In this document: one piece after another, positions 6,756 through 10,870 of the stretch
Layout: the number at the start of each line of letters is the position of its first letter
Numbering within the stretch: position 1 is the first letter of the stretch
Assembly: GCA_015658965.1 (NCBI GenBank)
Contig: DQNX01000050.1
Span: 1-10,870 of the forward strand
DNA from: Gammaproteobacteria bacterium
GTDB taxonomy: Bacteria; Pseudomonadota; Gammaproteobacteria; PS1; Pseudothioglobaceae
Length of the DNA stretch: 10,870 nt
Reading direction: 5' to 3'
Position numbers and translations under genes: made by a program
Notes under the pieces: model-generated
Seen by the model: only the letters and a program-made list of their open reading frames with translations
What the model was told of the DNA's origin: nothing
The model's database searches: none

Positions 6756-7270
6756 AGAATGGCTTTCTCTAGATCGGCAATATCCATTTCACCCATGCGA
6801 AAATCTATCAATTTCCCTTCTGGGCTGTAGATGTAAGTGGTTGGCATGCCAAGCACCTCGCCAAATTTCTTAAATTCTTTACTGTTGGTATCATCGAATA
6901 AAATTATCGGATAGTTCACCATGTAAGTGTCAGTGAATTCGACAATTGTAGATTTGTCTGCTCCCTCATAATCCAGTCCTAATATTTGCACCTTATCAGC
7001 GTGTTTTTCATAAAACTCAACAAAGGCAGGAATTTCTTTTAGACAAGGCGGGCACCAGGTAGCCCAAAAATTTACTACTAAAAATTTACCTTTAACGGTC
7101 TCATTAGTGTGCGTATTACCGTTCAAATCAACGACTGAAAAATCAGGTAATTTTGTTGATTTTTCATCTTGCCACATTTTTGAAGCTTTGGCGACAATTT
7201 CGTCAATGCTAATTGCTTGTGCCGTTGTTAATGGCAAAAAAAGTGCGAGTATAATTAGAATTTTTTTCAT
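6752..7270 (-). CDS. Exported thioredoxin-like protein (TlpA/ResA family)
   Basis: A 172-residue protein with a clear signal peptide (MKKILIILALFLPLTTAQA, cleavage likely after residue 19; no lipobox cysteine), so it should act in the periplasm. The thioredoxin fold is shown by LPDFSVVDLNG (41-51), NFWATWCPPC (67-76; redox pair Cys73/Cys76) and the cis-proline loop GMPTTY (Pro143). WCPPC and the internal alpha-hairpin region are typical of TlpA/ResA proteins that reduce disulfides, for example during cytochrome c maturation. No cytochrome biogenesis gene lies beside it, so its substrate is unknown. Between the signal peptide and the domain is a short polar stretch. It is divergent from arsC with a 15-bp gap and convergent with epmB. 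Confidence 0.92.
   Translation of the reverse strand: MKKILIILALFLPLTTAQAISIDEIVAKASKMWQDEKSTKLPDFSVVDLNGNTHTNETVKGKFLVVNFWATWCPPCLKEIPAFVEFYEKHADKVQILGLDYEGADKSTIVEFTDTYMVNYPIILFDDTNSKEFKKFGEVLGMPTTYIYSPEGKLIDFRMGEMDIADLEKAIL
7225..7255 (+). promoter_or_regulatory. Candidate promoter for the arsC-like gene inside tlpA
   Basis: A perfect TATAAT at 7250-7255 lies within the signal-peptide codons of the opposite-strand gene. The best -35 is TTGTTA at 7225-7230 with a long 19-bp spacer, so the pair is not ideal. It would give a start near 7262, about 24 nt before the ATG. The leader has no evident Shine-Dalgarno site. Confidence 0.35.
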
Positions 7271-7285
7271 AACCAGTTTTTAATA

Positions 7286-7633
7286 ATGAGTGTAAAAATT
7301 TACCATAATCCAAGATGTACAAAATCTAGACTAACCTTAGCTATTTTAGAAGAAAAAAAACTAGACTTCGAAGTAATTAAATATCTTGAAGATACGCCAA
7401 GTGTCGCAGAATTGAAAAGCTTGTTAGACGAGCTTAAGATGGATCCACGCTCTTTGATGCGCACATTTGAAGCGCCTTATAAAGAAAACAATTTAGATGA
7501 TGAGTCACTCAGCGAAGATCAGCTTATTCAAGCGATGGTTGATAATCCAATTTTAATTGAACGCCCGATTGTCAAAACTGATAAAGGCATTGCCATTGGA
7601 CGACCACCTGAAAATGTTTTAGCGATTTTGTAA
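7286..7633 (+). CDS. ArsC/YfgD-family arsenate reductase
   Basis: A 115-residue thioredoxin-fold protein of the glutaredoxin-dependent arsenate reductase family. HNPRCTKSR (7-15) holds the catalytic Cys11. The arginines expected to bind arsenate are all present: Arg59, Arg93 (ERPIV, 92-96) and Arg106 (IGRPPE, 104-109), each one position before Cys12, Arg60, Arg94 and Arg107 of plasmid R773 ArsC. Length and the GRPPE ending match the shorter chromosomal YfgD type. The reaction would be arsenate to arsenite using glutathione and glutaredoxin. No ArsR, ArsB or Acr3 is adjacent, so resistance may not be its main role. The stop is 4 nt from the stop of the convergent glutathione transferase gene. 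Confidence 0.88.
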   Translation: MSVKIYHNPRCTKSRLTLAILEEKKLDFEVIKYLEDTPSVAELKSLLDELKMDPRSLMRTFEAPYKENNLDDESLSEDQLIQAMVDNPILIERPIVKTDKGIAIGRPPENVLAIL

Positions 7634-7637
7634 ATGA

Positions 7638-8300
7638 CTATTCATCAACCAGTAAAGTAGATAGATAACCTTCACGTGCTTCGATATTAGAATAATAAAC
7701 ATCATCTATTCCTTCAGATACTGAGTCTTTAACTTCATCAACTGCTAAGATTGCCTCACTCCAAGCGCTAAGGTTGTTAAATTCGTTGAATGATAGAGCG
7801 TTATCAGTAAATTCATTAATCCATGATAAGCGCATAAAGATAGGCGCGAAGGCTGCATCAATCATAGCAAAGTCAGCACCATTAAAGAAAGCGCCTGTGC
7901 CTTTGACCGCCTCAACTTTTGCAAACTTTGCAAACAGAGATTCTTTGGCTTTGGCGTAAGTTTCTTTATCGCCAGTTACAAGATTAAATAAGTCATCAAA
8001 CATTTTGGACGAGAACTCTATCCAAGCGCGGTTCTTAGCTTTTTGTATTGCATCAATTGGGTGTAAATCATTTTCACTAATGTCATTAGCAAACTCACTG
8101 ATCACACTTGATTCAAAAATCACTTCATCATCCGCTTTTAATAAGGGCACCTGGCCTGTTGGTGATATGGCTTTAAACCAATCGGGCGGATCCATTGGAT
8201 TGATAAAAGTGATATCGTAATCAATCTTTTGTCTTTTTAAGATGATGATGGCGCGTTGTACAAACGGACAGAGTTTAAAGCTAATGAGTTCTAATTTCAT
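7638..8300 (-). CDS. Glutathione S-transferase-like protein (Cys type)
   Basis: A 220-residue cytoplasmic protein. The N-terminal thioredoxin-like half has CPFVQRA (11-17), TGQVPLL (48-54, with the cis-proline) and ESSVI (63-67, the glutathione gamma-glutamyl contact). The rest is a helical C-terminal half. A Cys-Pro-Phe at the catalytic position rather than Tyr or Ser points to the omega/beta-like transferases and dehydroascorbate/glutathionyl reductase types, but substrate cannot be assigned. An AGGGA ribosome site lies 6 nt before the ATG. Only 2 nt separate it from rlmH, so it is the last gene of the nadD operon. Confidence 0.88.
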   Translation of the reverse strand: MKLELISFKLCPFVQRAIIILKRQKIDYDITFINPMDPPDWFKAISPTGQVPLLKADDEVIFESSVISEFANDISENDLHPIDAIQKAKNRAWIEFSSKMFDDLFNLVTGDKETYAKAKESLFAKFAKVEAVKGTGAFFNGADFAMIDAAFAPIFMRLSWINEFTDNALSFNEFNNLSAWSEAILAVDEVKDSVSEGIDDVYYSNIEAREGYLSTLLVDE

Positions 8301-8302
8301 GG

Positions 8303-8770
8303 TTATTCCCTATGGTATGGATGATTGGTTAATAATGAATGCGCACGGTAAATTTGTTCAACGGCTAGTAAGCGCGCCATGGAGTGTGGCAAGGTTAAAT
8401 TTGATAAGCCCCACAGTTGATTGGCATGCTGTTTACAGGCAGCAGATAGCCCGTCTGCACCGCCAATTAACAAGGCTATATTGTCACCATTTTGTTGCCA
8501 ATTTTCCATGTTTTTGGCAATGTCTTTGGTGGTGTGTTGTTTGCCTTTTTCATCAAAGGCAATGACTAAGTTCACCCCTTTTGTGGCCTTTATTAGTAAC
8601 TCGCCTTCTAAGGTTTTAATTTGCTCGATATTTTTACCTTTGCGCTTTTGCGCTTCAAGCGTAATTAATTCAAAGTTAAGCGAGGCAGGTAATTGCTTTT
8701 GGTAATGGTTGATGCCCGTTTGTATCCAGTCGGGCATTTTTTTGCCAATCACAATCAGCTTGATTTTCAT
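8303..8770 (-). CDS. rlmH: 23S rRNA pseudouridine-1915 N3-methyltransferase RlmH
   Basis: A 155-residue SPOUT methyltransferase, the same length as E. coli RlmH (YbeA). It methylates pseudouridine 1915 of 23S rRNA in assembled 70S ribosomes using SAM. LLIGGADGL (100-108) is the SAM-binding knot loop; LPHSMARLL (127-135), EQIYRA (138-143) and the terminal YHR (152-154) are the conserved C-terminal residues. The gene lies 5 nt after rsfS, the arrangement common across bacteria. No strong ribosome site was seen, so translation may be coupled to rsfS. Confidence 0.97.
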   Translation of the reverse strand: MKIKLIVIGKKMPDWIQTGINHYQKQLPASLNFELITLEAQKRKGKNIEQIKTLEGELLIKATKGVNLVIAFDEKGKQHTTKDIAKNMENWQQNGDNIALLIGGADGLSAACKQHANQLWGLSNLTLPHSMARLLAVEQIYRAHSLLTNHPYHRE

Positions 8771-8775
8771 CTAAA

Positions 8776-9114
8776 TTAGTCGTCAGAACTCTCAGAACCA
8801 GACCAAAGTCTTTCTAGCATGTAGAACTCTCGAGTTTTTTCTGTCATCACGTGCACAACCACTTCAGCTAAATCAACCAGTACCCAATGGCCTGTTTCTG
8901 TACCTTCAATGCCGACAACTTTCATGCCTAAGCGTTTGGCTTCAATCTTAATGTTGTTGGCAATACCGCGTACATGCTGTATGGATCGCCCTGTGGTGAC
9001 AACGATAGCCTCGATATCAGCGCTTTGCTTTAATACCTTTAAGGTGATAATATCTTCGCCTTTTAATTCTTCAATAGTGTCAGTAACGACTTTGAGCTGT
9101 TCTTCTAATTTCAT
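8776..9114 (-). CDS. rsfS: Ribosome silencing factor RsfS
   Basis: A 112-residue protein of the Iojap/YbeB family. It binds L14 (uL14) on the large subunit and blocks joining of the subunits when nutrients are scarce. Family blocks are IVVTTGRSIQHVRGIA (37-52), GTETGHWVLVDLAEVVVH (71-88) and REFYMLERLW (95-104). E. coli RsfS has 105 residues; the extra length here is an acidic Ser/Asp tail (SGSESSDD). Its ATG overlaps the nadD stop (ATGA). Confidence 0.97.
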   Translation of the reverse strand: MKLEEQLKVVTDTIEELKGEDIITLKVLKQSADIEAIVVTTGRSIQHVRGIANNIKIEAKRLGMKVVGIEGTETGHWVLVDLAEVVVHVMTEKTREFYMLERLWSGSESSDD

Positions 9115-9710
9115 AAGTGTTGTAGGTAGTGAATAATGGACTCTGGCAATAGGCCAGACAAACTTTGTTGTGTATTTATTTTACCTTGAATATCGCTAGA
9201 AGAAATATCAAGCAGTTCAGTATTGGAAAAATACAGTAAACCTGAGGTTTGATCATGCAGTTCAGCCACAGACTGGGTAAGTGTAAATGAATAAGACGTA
9301 CTTGGCGCTTGATAATTAGGTCTTGCAATCACTATAAGGTGCACATATTGGTGAAAGTCTTGGTAATTTTTCCAAGTAGGTAAGTTGATAAAGCTATCCA
9401 TACCAATAATTAAACAAATAGGTGTGTCTGGATATTCGTGTTTAATATCAATCAAAGATTCAATGGTATAAGAAGCGCTGTCTCGGTTAATTTCGCGCAA
9501 ATCAATGAACAGTTCGTTAAATTCTTGAGTCGCTAATTGCAACATTTCAAGGCGTTGATCGTTAGAAAAGTTAAGTTTATTTTTGTGTACAGGTGCTGCA
9601 CAAGGCATTAAAAATAAATCAGACAGATCAAGTGTATTTTTTAGTGAAACTGCATTTTTTAAATGACCAAAATGAACAGGATCAAACGATCCACCAAAAA
9701 AACCAATCAT
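9111..9710 (-). CDS. nadD: Nicotinate-nucleotide adenylyltransferase NadD
   Basis: A 199-residue adenylyltransferase that makes nicotinic acid adenine dinucleotide from nicotinate mononucleotide and ATP, in NAD synthesis. GGSFDPVHFGH (6-16) is the nucleotide-binding HxGH block; MPCAAPVHK (35-43), RLEML (53-57), SYTIESL (80-86) and IIGMDSF (101-107) with TW (112-113) follow in family order. The C-terminal ISSSDIQ (169-175) matches the usual ISST-x-IR motif except that the arginine is glutamine (Gln175). LLPESIIHYL closes the protein. It is somewhat shorter than E. coli NadD (213). Overlaps of 4 bp with both neighbours show tight coupling. Confidence 0.95.
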   Translation of the reverse strand: MIGFFGGSFDPVHFGHLKNAVSLKNTLDLSDLFLMPCAAPVHKNKLNFSNDQRLEMLQLATQEFNELFIDLREINRDSASYTIESLIDIKHEYPDTPICLIIGMDSFINLPTWKNYQDFHQYVHLIVIARPNYQAPSTSYSFTLTQSVAELHDQTSGLLYFSNTELLDISSSDIQGKINTQQSLSGLLPESIIHYLQHL

Positions 9711-10429
9711 AACAAGGCATCAAGGGCTTGTTGGCTCACTGGCTGCATTGGGTAAGTACGTGAACCATCATGAATATGATTACGATAACGTACAAAATCA
9801 TCTTCATTGTCAATCATTAAAAATGGATTGCCTGATTTTTGATCAGCCATAGTGGTGGTGATCTGCGAGCCATAATCATGCCCGCAATGCAATAATATTT
9901 CATCTGCTATCTGCTTAAATTTTTGCATTGAATGGAATAATACACTTGCATCAGCGCCCGGCATGGCGCAGTGTCCTGCGCCATATACAAACAAACTATC
10001 GCCTGCAATCAGATGACCATCCAATAAATAGCAAATACCACCAGCTGTGTGTCCAGGGGTGTTGATAATGGTGGCTTTAGTATCACCTAAAGTAACCGTG
10101 TCGTTGTCATCAACCGTTGTCACTGCATGTCTAAGGCGCAAGTATCGTGTCTCATTAACACCGACGGTGATTTTAGCGCCGGTCTTTTCAGCGATTTCAT
10201 CAACAGCATTGATATGATCATTGTGCCAATGGGTTATCCAAATATCGGTCAGTGTATAGCCTTTGTCAGTAATTTTTTGAATGAATAAATCTGCATTCCA
10301 GGCTGGGTCAACAATTGCACAGGTTTTAGAAGCATGATCAAAAATAAAATGAATTGAATTTTCATAAGTACCAATGTGATAGAGAATCTCCAAAGTAAAG
10401 GTTTTTTCAGTAAAGGTTTTTTCTAGCAT
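9707..10429 (-). CDS. MBL-fold hydrolase, glyoxalase II-like
   Basis: A 240-residue cytoplasmic metallo-beta-lactamase-fold enzyme with a full set of metal ligands: THWHNDH (66-72; His67, His69, Asp71, His72), His127 in PGHTAGG, Asp144 in AGDSLF, and His184 in CGHDYG. The tail CGHDYG...NPFLMIDN resembles the AHEYT...NPFLR ending of hydroxyacylglutathione hydrolase (GloB), so hydrolysis of S-D-lactoylglutathione or a similar thioester is the best guess. GHDYG is also near the HDY motif of persulfide dioxygenases (ETHE1 type), which I cannot exclude. It opens the five-gene operon and overlaps nadD by 4 bp. Residues 3-12 are a doubled pentapeptide, EKTFT EKTFT. The ribosome site is weak. Confidence 0.9.
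   Translation of the reverse strand: MLEKTFTEKTFTLEILYHIGTYENSIHFIFDHASKTCAIVDPAWNADLFIQKITDKGYTLTDIWITHWHNDHINAVDEIAEKTGAKITVGVNETRYLRLRHAVTTVDDNDTVTLGDTKATIINTPGHTAGGICYLLDGHLIAGDSLFVYGAGHCAMPGADASVLFHSMQKFKQIADEILLHCGHDYGSQITTTMADQKSGNPFLMIDNEDDFVRYRNHIHDGSRTYPMQPVSQQALDALL
10394..10423. repeat. Perfect 15-bp tandem duplication in a coding start
   Basis: The unit AGTAAAGGTTTTTTC occurs twice in direct succession (10394-10408 and 10409-10423). It lies in the first codons of the MBL-fold gene and adds five residues in frame. Identical copies suggest a recent slippage event. Confidence 0.9.
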
Positions 10430-10474
10430 GAGAATTTTCCATCAATATTATGCAAACATTTTACCAAACTAGTC

Positions 10475-10502
10475 TTGACTATTTTGTCTTAGAGACTATA
10501 AT
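10475..10502 (+). promoter_or_regulatory. Promoter of the tRNA-Ala/tRNA-Glu unit
   Basis: TTGACT (10475-10480) and a perfect TATAAT (10497-10502) with a 16-bp spacer, the strongest promoter in the window. The -35 region is part of the palindrome TAGTC-TT-GACTA (10471-10482 area). The mature tRNA begins 40 nt after the -10 box, leaving a short 5' leader for RNase P. Confidence 0.8.
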
Positions 10503-10542
10503 TTACATCTTTTGCTAAAGACCATCGAGTATCGACTCTATC

Positions 10543-10618
10543 GGGGCTATAGCTCAGCTGGGAGAGCACGACACTGGCAGTGTCGGGGTCAGCGGTTCGA
10601 TCCCGCTTAGCTCCACCA
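10543..10618 (+). tRNA. tRNA-Ala (anticodon GGC)
   Basis: Acceptor GGGGCTA (10543-10549) pairs with TAGCTCC (10608-10614). The pair at position 3-70 is G-U, the defining alanine identity element. The anticodon stem CGACA/TGTCG (10569-10573/10581-10585) encloses CTGGCAG, with anticodon GGC at 10576-10578. The T loop is GTTCGATCC, the discriminator is A, and CCA is encoded (10616-10618). Confidence 0.97.
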
Positions 10619-10638
10619 AAAGCAAAAAAAAAGTGTAT

Positions 10639-10713
10639 GTCGCCTTCGTCTATCGGTTAGGACCCCAGGTTTTCATCCTGGTAAGAGGAGTTCGATTCTC
10701 CTAGGCGATGCCA
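10639..10713 (+). tRNA. tRNA-Glu (anticodon TTC), first copy
   Basis: Acceptor GTCGCCT (10639-10645) pairs with AGGCGAT (10703-10709); the end pair 1-72 is G-U rather than G-C. Anticodon stem CCAGG/CCTGG encloses TTTTCAT, with TTC at 10672-10674. T stem AGGAG/CTCCT is fully paired. Discriminator G and encoded CCA (10711-10713). It is 20 nt after tRNA-Ala and probably co-transcribed. Confidence 0.96.
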
Positions 10714-10719
10714 TATTCT

Positions 10720-10755
10720 AAAAATAGCTTAGTGTAAAAACTAAGCTATTTTTTT
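10720..10755 (+). terminator. Rho-independent terminator between the two tRNA-Glu genes
   Basis: A perfect 13-bp stem AAAAATAGCTTAG (10720-10732) with CTAAGCTATTTTT (10741-10753), an 8-nt loop, and a T run to 10755. The GC content of the stem is low, so efficiency may be moderate. Confidence 0.85.
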
Positions 10756-10793
10756 GTCCTTTAAATCTAATTTCTCCATTAAAATATCTATTT

Positions 10794-10870
10794 GTCCCGT
10801 TCGTCTAGCTGGCCCAGGACTCCAGGATTTCATCCTGGCAACAGGAGTTCGAATCTCTTACGGGACGCCA
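10794..10870 (+). tRNA. tRNA-Glu (anticodon TTC), second, divergent copy
   Basis: Acceptor GTCCCGT (10794-10800) pairs fully with ACGGGAC (10860-10866). Anticodon stem CCAGG/CCTGG encloses ATTTCAT, with TTC at 10829-10831. The D loop is two bases longer than in the first copy and resembles E. coli tRNA-Glu (GGCCCAGGAC). T stem AGGAG/CTCTT has one G-U pair. Discriminator G; the encoded CCA ends exactly at the last base of the window. No clear promoter follows the terminator; TAAAAT at 10780-10785 is a possible -10 with only a poor -35. Confidence 0.95.

Noticed and set aside
7286..7633. Spx-type regulator rather than arsenate reductase
   Set aside because: Spx proteins have CxxC and lack the three arsenate-binding arginines; here Cys11, Arg59, Arg93 and Arg106 are all in place.
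8242..8565. 107-residue plus-strand open frame
   Set aside because: Antisense to gst and rlmH, both clearly real, and rich in Trp, Cys and His as expected of a spurious frame.
8421..8705. 94-residue plus-strand frame with hydrophobic stretches
   Set aside because: Antisense to the RlmH SAM-binding region; no start signals.
10521..10545. Possible regulatory hairpin in the tRNA-Ala leader (GAGT-ATCG-ACTC)
   Set aside because: Only a 4-bp stem in a short leader removed by RNase P; too weak to report as a feature.
10754..10785. Separate promoter for the second tRNA-Glu (TTGTCC ... TAAAAT)
   Set aside because: The spacer would be 20 bp and the start would fall almost at the mature 5' end; too poor to annotate, so left as an open question.

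Overview
The window is AT-rich, tightly packed chromosomal DNA from what looks like a free-living or symbiotic gammaproteobacterium. Supporting signs are a full-length UvrD colinear with the enterobacterial protein, the AmpG/NagZ pair, EpmB, and the NadD-RsfS-RlmH order. The compact low-GC style and several thiol/sulfur-handling proteins would fit the sulfur-oxidising SUP05/Thioglobus group, but that placement is inference; no search was possible.

Left block (1-3275, + strand): the tail of an unidentified gene, a single-domain rhodanese, the muropeptide permease AmpG, the beta-N-acetylglucosaminidase NagZ and a small conserved-looking protein. All are joined by overlaps or a 12-nt gap, so this is probably one operon. 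AmpG and NagZ are consecutive steps of peptidoglycan recycling.

Middle block: uvrD (- strand, 3272-5437) meets the left block tail to tail, with the two stop codons sharing the bases TTAA. Its promoter region (5438-5554) is divergent and appears to share -10 bases with a strong promoter for a 61-residue acidic protein (5555-5740). That small gene has the best Shine-Dalgarno site and the cleanest terminator in the window, so it is probably abundant and monocistronic. It resembles the ribosome modulation factor type of small protein but carries a single, C-terminal cysteine; it is the least explained gene here. epmB (5814-6755) follows just after the terminator.

Thiol block (6752-8300): an exported TlpA/ResA-type thioredoxin (-), a glutaredoxin-dependent type arsenate reductase ArsC/YfgD (+) and a glutathione S-transferase-like protein (-). 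The first two are divergent with only 15 bp between start codons.

Right block (7638-10429, - strand): a five-gene operon reading MBL-fold glyoxalase II-like hydrolase, nadD, rsfS, rlmH, gst, with 4-bp overlaps or gaps of 5 nt or less. It joins NAD synthesis with ribosome silencing and 23S rRNA methylation, flanked by two glutathione-type enzymes.

Right end (10475-10870, + strand): a near-consensus promoter, tRNA-Ala(GGC), tRNA-Glu(TTC), a terminator, then a second and clearly different tRNA-Glu(TTC) that ends exactly at the window edge.

No mobile element, CRISPR array, phage gene or rRNA was seen. Most of the window is ordinary housekeeping; I found no convincing new multi-gene system. No gene-free stretch exceeds 300 bases.
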